From contig NZ_JYLL01000030.1 in NCBI RefSeq assembly GCF_001439695.1, forward strand, positions 1 to 64,000: a stretch of 64,000 nt of DNA, given 5' to 3'. Origin of the DNA: Pseudomonas veronii (GTDB taxonomy: Bacteria; Pseudomonadota; Gammaproteobacteria; Pseudomonadales; Pseudomonadaceae). A program made the translations under genes and the position numbers. Below are positions 1 through 7,219 of this stretch, in pieces (positions within the stretch are counted from its first letter, which is position 1; every line of letters starts with the position of its first letter). The notes under the pieces were generated by a model. That model made no database searches. It saw nothing but the letters and a program-made list of their open reading frames with translations, and was not told the origin of the DNA.

Positions 1-124
1 TCGAACCCGCCGCTTGGCTCAAGGATACGCTGGAAAAACTACCCAGCTGGCCCAACAGCCGGATCGATGAGCTATTACCCCTCGCGCCTCAACCTGAGTA
101 AAGGTGGGGCGGCTGGACGCTTAC
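1..124 (+). mobile_element. Right end of an IS66-family insertion sequence (partial)
   Basis: The first 124 bases hold the C-terminal coding end of an IS66-type transposase, followed about 20 bases later by a terminal sequence. Read inward from 124 it begins GTAAGCG, the usual start of IS66-family inverted repeats. The helicase frame on the other strand is disrupted exactly here. The element runs off the left edge of the window, so its left end, target duplication and completeness cannot be seen. Confidence 0.75.
3..101 (+). CDS. IS66-family transposase, C-terminal 32 residues only
   Basis: The visible residues contain the pattern LKDTLEKLP..PNSRIDELLPL, which matches the conserved C-terminal tail of IS66 transposases (TnpC/ORF3). 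The stop TAA is at 99-101. The catalytic DDE domain lies outside the window, so activity cannot be judged. Family membership is fairly sure from the tail plus the adjoining GTAAGCG-type terminus; the exact IS is not identifiable. Confidence 0.75.
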   Translation, partial: EPAAWLKDTLEKLPSWPNSRIDELLPLAPQPE

Positions 125-1034
125 GCTTGACCCGATTCGGCACCTTGCTGTGGATGAGAATGGGTGAGAGGTCTTCATGCTTTTTGTAGAGTTCAAACAG
201 GGCTTCAGCACGTTTTTGCGATCGTGCACGTACCATCAGTAGGTGGTTAAAGCCTTGCTCTCGATCGCCTCGCAACAACTCTACCGCCTTATCAGCAACC
301 ACTTGGTCAGCCAACTCGAGGTTGTATTCGCGCACTGGGTGAAATTCGATCGACTTGAAGTAGCCATCGATCTGCGCATCCTTCAACGGGTAGTTGTAGA
401 TAATTTTGCCTTCAAGAGGCTGGTTGTCCTCCCTGAAAGGCGTAGCAGTGAACTGCAGGCAGGGCTTTTCTTTGAACGCGGTCTTCACCCTGCCCCACGT
501 CATGGCGGCCACATGATGCGTTTCATCGATGATCAGGTGGCTGCAGAGCTCAGCCAAGGCTTGGAGGGCCTCTGTGTCGAATCGCTGCAACGCTTGCGGG
601 GTAGCGACAATTACATTCGCCTCGGCAAGTTGTTGTACATCTTCAGCCGACATTCCTGAGCCGATCGCTCTCACCACAGGGTTAAGTGCAGTGGCAGAAA
701 CAGCACCGATCTCCCGAAGTTTTTTCAGCCCGAGGCATTTTTCGACAAGTTGGGAGCGCAAGGCATCTGACGGGACTAGCACCAATGTCCTTGCCAACCG
801 CCCTGCGATAAGCAAACCCAACATGGTATCAGTCTTGCCGGTACCCGTTGGCATCACGATCGTTGCGGTCGTGGCCGGAGACATCACTAAGTGGCCCAGT
901 GAAGCGTAGAGGGCGGCAAGCTGAGGCTTACGCAAGCCTGGCGTATTGGTTTCCCGGATTGCCAAGTTGAAATTGAAGAGGTGTTGCTGCCAGCTTTGAT
1001 AGACGTCTAAGTACTTCCCTGTAGCATCGGCCAT
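125..1034 (-). pseudogene. DEAD/DEAH-box superfamily II helicase, 3' part removed by IS66 insertion
   Basis: The N-terminal ATPase domain of a restriction-type or phage-type superfamily II helicase is present. Motif I is PTGTGKT, motif II is DETHH, and motif III-like FTATPFR follows. The C-terminal helicase domain has only begun (ending around ILIHSKVPN) when the frame enters the IS end at 124. It would then continue for 17 nonsense residues to a stop at 75-77. I place the start at ATG 1034, with a GGTGA ribosome-site-like stretch upstream; GTG 1043 and TTG 1046 are alternatives. Family members usually have two RecA-like domains, so this remnant is very probably non-functional. It belongs to the accessory segment next to tRNA-Pro. 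Such helicases are common in restriction, phage-defence and mobile-element loci, but no partner gene is visible here. Confidence 0.75.
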
Positions 1035-1046
1035 TGCATTCACCAA

Positions 1047-1640
1047 ATTGAATGTGAAAATCAGCGCTGATTAGTCAGTGGCCACATGCTATCAGTGAAC
1101 ATCATCTTAGGTGTACCCTGAAAAGCAGCGTTCAAACCCGCCACCCTCTCTGCCTTCATCAACCGAATATCGAGGCCAAATAGTCCAATCTGCGATGGAG
1201 GTACACCCAAAGCCATCCGAATCCGTCCTGGTCTCTGTCATAAATCGCCATTCGCGATCGCTCCCAACACCCGGTGCGAATGGGGGAAAAAATGGGGGCA
1301 TAACTCGTTTTTTTTCCATCATCAGGAAGTTCATGCCGCCAAAAATACGAACTCCGCCGCTGGCACCATGTGATATCCGATGACTCTACCGGAGTCTGAG
1401 CGAATGCCCGACCCACCTCACCAGCAACAGAGAACTCCGCACTATTTATCGCCTTCGCCCGAAGCTTGCCTCGCAGACTCTCCAAATCGGCAACCCTTTA
1501 ACAAGCAACTTCGCGCCTTCAGGCTCTTGCACTGATACGAGCTGCCTGGGGAAACGAGAGTCGAACGCCTCTCAAGTGGCATATCTACCGAGATCCAAGA
1601 TATCCGTGGGAGTAAATGTGGGAGTATTTTTTGAGACATG
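1047..1640. other. Accessory intergenic stretch beside tRNA-Pro, no recognisable gene
   Basis: About 590 bases separate the helicase start from the tRNA-Pro terminator. Several short frames (for example 1159-1485 and 1442-1651 on the minus strand) are open, but none resembles a protein I recognise. Two short repeats of the form ACTCCCAC/CCCCCATT occur near 1605-1625 and 1285-1300. This is where the integrase gene of a tRNA-targeting island is often found, but no tyrosine recombinase motif could be read. It may be degraded island DNA. Confidence 0.4.
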
Positions 1641-1668
1641 AAAAAGCCCAACCTTTTCAGATTGGGCT
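1641..1668 (-). terminator. Rho-independent terminator of tRNA-Pro
   Basis: On the minus strand a stem AGCCCAA/TTGGGCT with a ten-base loop is followed by a T run, 17 bases past the tRNA 3' end. Confidence 0.7.
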
Positions 1669-1684
1669 AAGTCATTGAAATATA

Positions 1685-1761
1685 TGGTCGGGACGGAGTG
1701 ATTCGAACACTCGACCCCTAGCACCCCATGCTAGTGCGCTACCGGACTGCGCTACGCCCCG
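1685..1761 (-). tRNA. tRNA-Pro (anticodon GGG)
   Basis: A complete 77-nt cloverleaf with an encoded CCA can be folded. The acceptor stem is CGGGGCG/TGTCCCG-like, and the anticodon stem CTAGC/GCTAG encloses loop ATGGGGT, giving anticodon GGG. The T-loop is TTCGAAT. The accessory segment lies on its 3' side, the usual side for site-specific island integration. Confidence 0.93.
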
Positions 1762-1851
1762 ACTAGGCGTGTTACTGGGTTCGCTTCGCAATGAAGCGAT
1801 CAGGAATATACCGCAAGCTTTTGAAATGTGGAAGTATTTTAAAAGCCTGAA

Positions 1852-2208
1852 TCATTTTTTCAGAACCACCAGCACATCTTCGAGTTCGGAGATCATTTGG
1901 CGGATCAGTTGCTTGTATTGGGTGGTGTCGTCTTTGGCTTCATCACCGGACATGCGCTGGCGCGCGCCGCTGATGGTGAACCCCTGGTCGTACAGCAATG
2001 CACGGATCTGTCGGATCATCAGCACATCCTGGCGCTGATAATACCGACGGTTCCCGGTGCGTTTGACGGGGTTGAGTTGAGGAAACTCCTGCTCCCAATA
2101 GCGCAGCACATGCGGTTTTACCGCACAGAGCTCGCTGACTTCACCGATGGTGAAGTAGCGTTTGCCTGGGATGACGGGTAGCTCGTCGTTATGACTTGGT
2201 TCCAGCAT
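1852..2208 (-). CDS. MerR-family transcriptional regulator, ihfA-linked
   Basis: A small MerR-type DNA-binding protein of 118 aa. The N-terminal winged helix reads YFTIGEVSELCAVKPHVLRY, followed by WEQEFPQL and the NRRYY wing typical of MerR proteins. A short C-terminal helix may serve as the dimerisation coil. There is no cysteine-rich metal site, so the effector is unknown. Start ATG 2208 (MLEPSHN) is chosen over the in-frame ATG 2217. The gene overlaps the end of ihfA by 20 bases and so is probably translationally coupled at the end of the pheST-ihfA operon. This arrangement is common in gammaproteobacteria. The target genes are unknown. Confidence 0.85.
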   Translation of the reverse strand: MLEPSHNDELPVIPGKRYFTIGEVSELCAVKPHVLRYWEQEFPQLNPVKRTGNRRYYQRQDVLMIRQIRALLYDQGFTISGARQRMSGDEAKDDTTQYKQLIRQMISELEDVLVVLKK

Positions 2209-2491
2209 AAGCCTCAACTCGGGCCTTCAACTTCTGCCCTGGACGAAAGGTGACCACACGGCGAGCCGTGATCGGGATTTCTTCTCCCGTTTTTGGATTG
2301 CGGCCAGGCCGCTGGCGTTTGTCTCGCAGGTCAAAATTGCCGAAACCGGACAATTTGACCTGTTCGTTGTCTTCCAGAGCGTGTCTGATTTCTTCAAAGA
2401 ACAACTCGACCAATTCCTTGGCCTCGCGTTTGTTCAGACCCAACTCTTCGTACAGACGTTCCGCCATCTCAGCTTTCGTCAAAGCCCCCAT
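2189..2491 (-). CDS. ihfA: Integration host factor subunit alpha
   Basis: The alpha subunit of the heterodimeric nucleoid protein IHF, which bends DNA at specific sites and assists sigma-54 promoters, recombination and phage integration. The 100-aa product has the full family length. It starts MGALTKAEMAERL and carries the DNA-binding beta arm GRNPKTGEEIPITARRVVTF with the conserved intercalating Pro in NPKTG. It lies 3 bases downstream of pheT and overlaps the MerR gene, as in other Pseudomonas and in E. coli (pheST-ihfA). Identification is secure. Confidence 0.97.
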   Translation of the reverse strand: MGALTKAEMAERLYEELGLNKREAKELVELFFEEIRHALEDNEQVKLSGFGNFDLRDKRQRPGRNPKTGEEIPITARRVVTFRPGQKLKARVEAYAGTKS

Positions 2492-2494
2492 ACG

Positions 2495-4873
2495 TCACTT
2501 CCTTAACGTGGCGTTCAACCTTTGTTCGAGCGAGGTGAGGATATTTTGTGTCGTGGTATTCACCTCATCGTCATTAAGAGTGCGCGATGGATGCTGCCAG
2601 GTCAAGCCAACTGCAAGGCTTTTTCTATGCGGATCAATGCCTTTACCCTGATAGACGTCAAATAGCCTGAGGTCCGTCAGCCATTCGCCTGCATTTTCAC
2701 GGATGACATCCAGAACGGCCGTGGCGGACACTTCACGATCGGCGATCAGCGCCAGGTCGCGACGCACTTCCGGGAAGCGCGACAGCTCGCTGAATTTCGG
2801 CATCTTGCCCAAAGCGACTTCGGCCAGGACCAGTTCAAAAACGAAGACCGGACGGTCGAGACCGAGGGTTTTCGACAGTTCCGGGTGAAGGGCACCGACG
2901 AAGCCCACCAGTCGACCTTCGCGCTCGATGCGCGCAGTCTGGCCCGGGTGCAACGCTGGGTGGCTGCCTGGCACGAACGAGAAGTCGTTCAGTGCTCCGG
3001 CAAACCCCAATACGGCTTCCACGTCCGCTTTAACGTCGAAGAAGTCCACTGCATCACGGCCTTGGGCCCAGCCTTCCGGCAAGCGGCTACCGCAAACAAC
3101 ACCGGCAAGCATCGGCTCTTGCTTCAAGCCATCCAGCTGGCCGACGAAACGCAGGCCGCTTTCGAACATACGCACGCGGTCTTGCTGGCGGTTCAGGTTG
3201 TGGGAAAGTGCCTTCACCAGGCCTGGCCACAACGACGAACGCATGGCGGCCATGTCGTTGGAGATCGGGTTGGCCAACAACAGCGGCTCGACGCCTGGGT
3301 TGAACAGTTCGAACTGCTTAGGATCGATGAAGCTGTAGGTCACCGCTTCCTGATAGCCACGGGCAACCAGCAGACGGCGCAGCTCAGGCAGGTGCGCGCG
3401 CGCTTCGGCCTTGGGTTGCGGCGCCAGGCGCGCTTGCGGGTAGCGAACCGGCAGACGGTTGTAGCCGTAGAGACGGGCCAGTTCTTCGATCAGGTCGACT
3501 TCGAGGCTGATATCGAAGCGATGGCTTGGCACCTCAACGCGCCACTGTCCGGCTTCACCGGCGGCAATGCCCAGGCCGAGGGCCGAAAGCAGACGCTCGA
3601 TTTCCGCTGGCTCGATCACCAGGCCGAGCATTTGCTCAACGCTTTTGGCGCGCAGGGTGATCGGTGCAATCGACGGCAGGTATTGTTCGCTGACGGTTTC
3701 AGTGATCGGGCCCGCTTCGCCACCGGTGATTTCCAGCAGCAGGCCAGTGGCGCGCTCCATGGCTTCACGCGCCAGTTTCCAGTCCACGCCACGCTCGTAA
3801 CGGTGCGACGCATCGGTGTGCAGGCCGTAGGAACGGGCCTTGCCGGCGATGGCGATCTGGTCGAAGAATGCGCTCTCAAGAAAGATGTCACGCGTGGTTG
3901 CGGACACACCGCTGTGTTCGCCACCCATCACACCGGCAATCGCCAGGGCGCGGGAATGGTCGGCGATCACCAGGGTGTCGGCACGCAGGCTGACTTCCTG
4001 GCCGTCGAGCAGAACCAGCTTCTCGCCTTCTTCCGCCATCCGCACACGGATGCCGCCATTGATTTCGGCGAGATCGAACGCGTGCAACGGCTGGCCGAGT
4101 TCAATCATCACATAGTTGGTGATATCGACGGCGGCGTCGATGCTGCGCACGTCAGCGCGACGCAGGCGCTCAACCATCCACAGCGGCGTTGGTTTGGACA
4201 GGTCGACGTTGCGGATCACACGCCCCAGGTAACGCGGGCACGCGTTGGGTGCCAGTACTTCGATCGAGCGCACTTCATCATGCACCGCAGCAACTGCGGC
4301 AACCACCGGCCGGGTGACGGGCGCGTCGTACAGCGCGCCTACTTCACGCGCCAGGCCCGCCAGGGACAGGCAGTCGCCGCGGTTCGGGGTCAGGTCGACC
4401 TCGATGCTGGCGTCTTCCAGTTCCAGGTAGACACGAATGTCCTGGCCCACGGGCGCGTCGGCCGGCAGCTCCATCAGGCCATCATTGCCCTCGCCCACCT
4501 GCAGTTCCGCCTGGGAGCACAGCATGCCGTTGGACTCAACGCCACGCAGCTTGGCTTTCTTGATCTTGAAGTCGCCCGGCAGTTCGGCGCCGATCATGGC
4601 GAACGGGATCTTCAGGCCCGGGCGCACGTTAGGCGCTCCGCACACGACCTGGAACGTCTGCGCGCCATTGCTGACCTGACACACACGCAATTTGTCGGCA
4701 TCGGGGTGCTGCTCGGTGCTCAGCACCTCACCCACGACCACACCGCTGAATACGCCGGCGGCCGGAGTAACGCTATCGACCTCAAGACCGGCCATCGACA
4801 GACGAGCAACCAGCTCGTCGCGGCTTACCTGCGGGCTTACCCAGCCACGCAGCCATTGTTCACTGAATTTCAT
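2495..4873 (-). CDS. pheT: Phenylalanine-tRNA ligase beta subunit
   Basis: The large subunit of the alpha2-beta2 phenylalanyl-tRNA synthetase, 792 aa, full length for the bacterial family. The N-terminal tRNA-binding (EMAP-II-like) domain covers about residues 40-150. The B3/B4 editing domain follows around 200-400, then a B5 domain around 400-475. The C-terminal anticodon-binding FDX-ACB domain is at about 700-792 (FSELSRFPEVRRDLALI start). It begins 26 bases after the pheS stop, so the two are co-transcribed, and is followed at once by ihfA. A long open frame on the opposite strand (2885-4903) is a codon-bias shadow. Confidence 0.98.
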   Translation of the reverse strand: MKFSEQWLRGWVSPQVSRDELVARLSMAGLEVDSVTPAAGVFSGVVVGEVLSTEQHPDADKLRVCQVSNGAQTFQVVCGAPNVRPGLKIPFAMIGAELPGDFKIKKAKLRGVESNGMLCSQAELQVGEGNDGLMELPADAPVGQDIRVYLELEDASIEVDLTPNRGDCLSLAGLAREVGALYDAPVTRPVVAAVAAVHDEVRSIEVLAPNACPRYLGRVIRNVDLSKPTPLWMVERLRRADVRSIDAAVDITNYVMIELGQPLHAFDLAEINGGIRVRMAEEGEKLVLLDGQEVSLRADTLVIADHSRALAIAGVMGGEHSGVSATTRDIFLESAFFDQIAIAGKARSYGLHTDASHRYERGVDWKLAREAMERATGLLLEITGGEAGPITETVSEQYLPSIAPITLRAKSVEQMLGLVIEPAEIERLLSALGLGIAAGEAGQWRVEVPSHRFDISLEVDLIEELARLYGYNRLPVRYPQARLAPQPKAEARAHLPELRRLLVARGYQEAVTYSFIDPKQFELFNPGVEPLLLANPISNDMAAMRSSLWPGLVKALSHNLNRQQDRVRMFESGLRFVGQLDGLKQEPMLAGVVCGSRLPEGWAQGRDAVDFFDVKADVEAVLGFAGALNDFSFVPGSHPALHPGQTARIEREGRLVGFVGALHPELSKTLGLDRPVFVFELVLAEVALGKMPKFSELSRFPEVRRDLALIADREVSATAVLDVIRENAGEWLTDLRLFDVYQGKGIDPHRKSLAVGLTWQHPSRTLNDDEVNTTTQNILTSLEQRLNATLRK

Positions 4874-4899
4874 CCTGCTCTCCTAAAGATTCGTTACGA

Positions 4900-5916
4900 C
4901 TAGCGAAATTGCGCGAGGAACCGCAAGTCGTTGTCGAAGAACAGACGCAAGTCGTTCACGCCGTAACGCAGCATGGCCAGACGCTCAACGCCCATGCCGA
5001 AGGCAAAGCCCGAGAACTCTTCCGGGTCGATCCCGGACATGCGCAGCACGTTGGGGTGAACCATGCCGCAGCCCATCACTTCCAGCCAGCCGGTCTGCTT
5101 GCAGACGCGGCAGCCTTTACCGCTGCACATCACGCATTCCATGTCGACTTCGGCGGAAGGCTCGGTGAACGGGAAGAACGATGGACGGAAACGCACCGCC
5201 AGCTCTTTCTCGAAGAACACCCGCAGGAACTCTTCGATGGTGCCTTTGAGGTCGGCGAAATTGATATCGCGATCGACCAGCAGGCCTTCGACCTGGTGGA
5301 ACATCGGCGAGTGGGTAATATCGGAGTCGCTGCGGTACACACGGCCTGGGCAGACGATGCGGATCGGCGGCTTGTTCGCTTCCATGGTGCGGACCTGTAC
5401 CGGCGAGGTATGGGTGCGCAACAACATGTTCGCGTTGAAATAGAAGGTGTCGTGCATCGACCGGGCCGGGTGATGGCCTGGGATGTTGAGCGCCTCGAAG
5501 TTGTGATAGTCGTCTTCGACCTCAGGGCCTTCGGCGATGCCGTAGCCGATATGGGTGAAGAACTGCTCGATACGTTCCAGAGTCCGGGTGATCGGATGCA
5601 GACCGCCCGAGGCCTGGCCACGGCCAGGCAAGGTTACGTCAATGGACTCGGCGGCGAGCTTGGCCGAAAGTTCGGCCTCCTCGAGCGACGCCTTGCGCGC
5701 ATTGAGAACCTCTGTGACACGCTCCTTGGCGACGTTGATCAGCGCACCGACTTGCGGACGCTCTTCAGCCGGCAAATTTCCCAGGGTCTTCATCACCTGA
5801 GTCAATTCACCCTTTTTACCAAGGTAGTGAACCCGGATTTGCTCCAGGGCATTGATATCTTCAGCGCTTTGCACAGCCTCAAGAGCTTGAGCGACGAGCG
5901 CGTCCAGGTTTTCCAT
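4900..5916 (-). CDS. pheS: Phenylalanine-tRNA ligase alpha subunit
   Basis: The catalytic subunit of phenylalanyl-tRNA synthetase, 338 aa, normal length. An N-terminal coiled-coil region covers about residues 1-90. The class II catalytic core follows, with motif 2 as GRVYRSDSDITHSPMFHQVE and motif 3 near GFAFGMGVERLAMLRYG. It forms Phe-tRNA(Phe) together with PheT. It lies downstream of rplT with a hairpin in the 109-base gap, so expression may be partly separate from the ribosomal-protein genes. I see no clear Phe-rich leader peptide like E. coli pheM. Confidence 0.98.
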   Translation of the reverse strand: MENLDALVAQALEAVQSAEDINALEQIRVHYLGKKGELTQVMKTLGNLPAEERPQVGALINVAKERVTEVLNARKASLEEAELSAKLAAESIDVTLPGRGQASGGLHPITRTLERIEQFFTHIGYGIAEGPEVEDDYHNFEALNIPGHHPARSMHDTFYFNANMLLRTHTSPVQVRTMEANKPPIRIVCPGRVYRSDSDITHSPMFHQVEGLLVDRDINFADLKGTIEEFLRVFFEKELAVRFRPSFFPFTEPSAEVDMECVMCSGKGCRVCKQTGWLEVMGCGMVHPNVLRMSGIDPEEFSGFAFGMGVERLAMLRYGVNDLRLFFDNDLRFLAQFR

Positions 5917-5934
5917 GTACAGACTCCAGATACA

Positions 5935-5970
5935 AAATAGGGGAAGAGCTTGAAGGCTCTTCCCCTATTT
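5935..5970 (-). terminator. Hairpin between rplT and pheS (terminator or attenuator)
   Basis: A near-perfect inverted repeat, AAATAGGGGAAGAGC and its complement, has a 6-base loop and ends in TATTTTG on the minus strand. It lies between rplT and pheS and could terminate the infC operon or attenuate pheST. A GTG-started frame crosses the hairpin and has Phe codons within the stem, but is not a convincing leader peptide. Confidence 0.6.
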
Positions 5971-6025
5971 ATGACGTTTAACACCTTGGGCCACAGGAGT
6001 AGCCCAGGGTGACTGTCGGGGGTAC

Positions 6026-6382
6026 TTAAGCCAAGGTGGCTTTAGCTTTCTCGACAATCGCAGCAAACGCCGCTTTTTCGTTCACTGCCAGATCAGCCAG
6101 AACCTTACGGTCGATCTCGATGGACGCTTTTTTCAGGCCAGCGATGAAACGGCTGTAGGACAGACCGTTAACACGAGCACCAGCGTTGATACGAGCGATC
6201 CACAGAGCGCGGAACTGACGTTTTTTCTGACGACGGTCACGGTAGGCGTATTGGCCTGCCTTGATTACCGCTTGCTTGGCGACACGGAATACGCGTGAAC
6301 GCGCGCCGTAGTAGCCTTTAGCAAGTTTCAGAATTTTTTTGTGACGTTTACGGGCAATGACGCCACGCTTTACACGAGCCAT
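6026..6382 (-). CDS. rplT: 50S ribosomal protein L20
   Basis: A highly basic 118-aa protein with the invariant L20 opening [16 protein letters not shown] and the globular RNA-binding domain ([15 protein letters not shown]). It binds 23S rRNA early in large-subunit assembly. In E. coli it also represses its own operon. It is third in the infC-rpmI-rplT order, 30 bases after rpmI, and at usual length. Confidence 0.98.
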
Positions 6383-6412
6383 GAGTTACTTCCTCTATTC
6401 TTGATCCAAAAA

Positions 6413-6607
6413 TTAACGAAGGCGCAGCATGCGCTCGACTTTTGCCACGTCAGACGGATGCAGCAAGCTGCTACCGCGCAGTTGACGCTTACGCTTGGTC
6501 GACATTTTGGTCAGGATGTGGCTCTTGAAAGCGTGCTTGTGCTTGATACCGTTAGCAGTTTTCAGAAACCGCTTAGCAGCACCACTTTTAGTCTTCATCT
6601 TTGGCAT
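6413..6607 (-). CDS. rpmI: 50S ribosomal protein L35
   Basis: A 64-aa basic protein, MPKMKTKSGAAKRF... ending in HPSDVAKVERMLRLR, the standard L35 sequence. It sits between infC and rplT with 60- and 30-base spacers, and its translation is probably coupled to rplT as in other proteobacteria. Confidence 0.98.
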   Translation of the reverse strand: MPKMKTKSGAAKRFLKTANGIKHKHAFKSHILTKMSTKRKRQLRGSSLLHPSDVAKVERMLRLR

Positions 6608-6667
6608 GTTCGGATACTCCGCATTCAGTTGATAAACATAATCAGAAGGCCTGCCGTGCCCTATTGA

Positions 6668-7219
6668 TTACTTCTTCTTTTTCGGGGCGATGACCATGAT
6701 CAGTTGGCGTCCTTCCATCTTAGGATGCTGTTCGACCGAACCGTACTCGAGCAGGTCAGCTTCAACCCGCTTGAGGAGTTCCATCCCCAGCTCCTGGTGG
6801 GCCATCTCACGGCCGCGGAATCGCAAGGATACCTTGGCCCTGTCCCCATCACTCAGGAAACGTACCAGGTTGCGCAGTTTTACCTGGTAATCCCCTTCCT
6901 CCGTCCCTGGACGAAACTTGATTTCTTTTACTTGAATCTGCTTCTGGTTCTTCTTCGCCGCAGCAATCTGCTTCTTCTTTTCGAAGATCGACTTGCCGTA
7001 GTCCATCACCCGGCAAACAGGTGGGACTGCGTCGGCGGAAATTTCCACCAGGTCCAGTTTGGACTCTTCAGCGATACGAAGCGCTTCATCAATCGAGACG
7101 ATGCCAATCTGCTCGCCGTCAGCGCCAATTAACCGAACCTCGCGTGCCGAGATATTCTCGTTGATCGGGGCTTTCGGTGCAGCTCGTTTATCTTGTCTCA
7201 TTTCACGCTTAATAATAAT
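6668..7219 (-). CDS. infC: Translation initiation factor IF-3 (AUU start)
   Basis: IF-3 binds the 30S subunit, prevents premature 50S joining and checks the start codon. The N-terminal domain (INENISAREVRLIGADGEQ), linker (FEKKKQIAAAKKNQKQ) and C-terminal domain (EIKFRPGTEEGDYQVKLRN) are intact. The first ATG (7201) gives 177 aa. Just upstream are three in-frame ATT codons (7219, 7216, 7213) behind GGAG at 7222-7225. Pseudomonas IF-3 begins MIIKREM, so I use ATT 7219, giving 183 aa. This start overlaps the last base of the thrS stop. The spacing to GGAG fits 7216 or 7213 as well. The rare AUU start is the known basis of IF-3 autoregulation in E. coli. Confidence 0.93.
   Translation of the reverse strand: MIIKREMRQDKRAAPKAPINENISAREVRLIGADGEQIGIVSIDEALRIAEESKLDLVEISADAVPPVCRVMDYGKSIFEKKKQIAAAKKNQKQIQVKEIKFRPGTEEGDYQVKLRNLVRFLSDGDRAKVSLRFRGREMAHQELGMELLKRVEADLLEYGSVEQHPKMEGRQLIMVIAPKKKK

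Noticed and set aside
1107..1651. Overlapping short frames next to tRNA-Pro, tested as an integrase remnant
   Set aside because: No Arg-His-Arg-Tyr recombinase motif or family-like segment could be read in any frame, so I left the stretch unassigned.
2885..4903. A 672-residue open frame opposite pheT
   Set aside because: It is His/Gln/Arg-rich without any family pattern. Long antisense frames are expected from the codon bias of GC-rich Pseudomonas genes, and pheT is certain.
5802..5984. A possible Phe-containing leader peptide before pheS
   Set aside because: The frame starts at GTG, runs through the hairpin into pheS out of frame, and lacks the run of Phe codons before the stem that attenuation needs.
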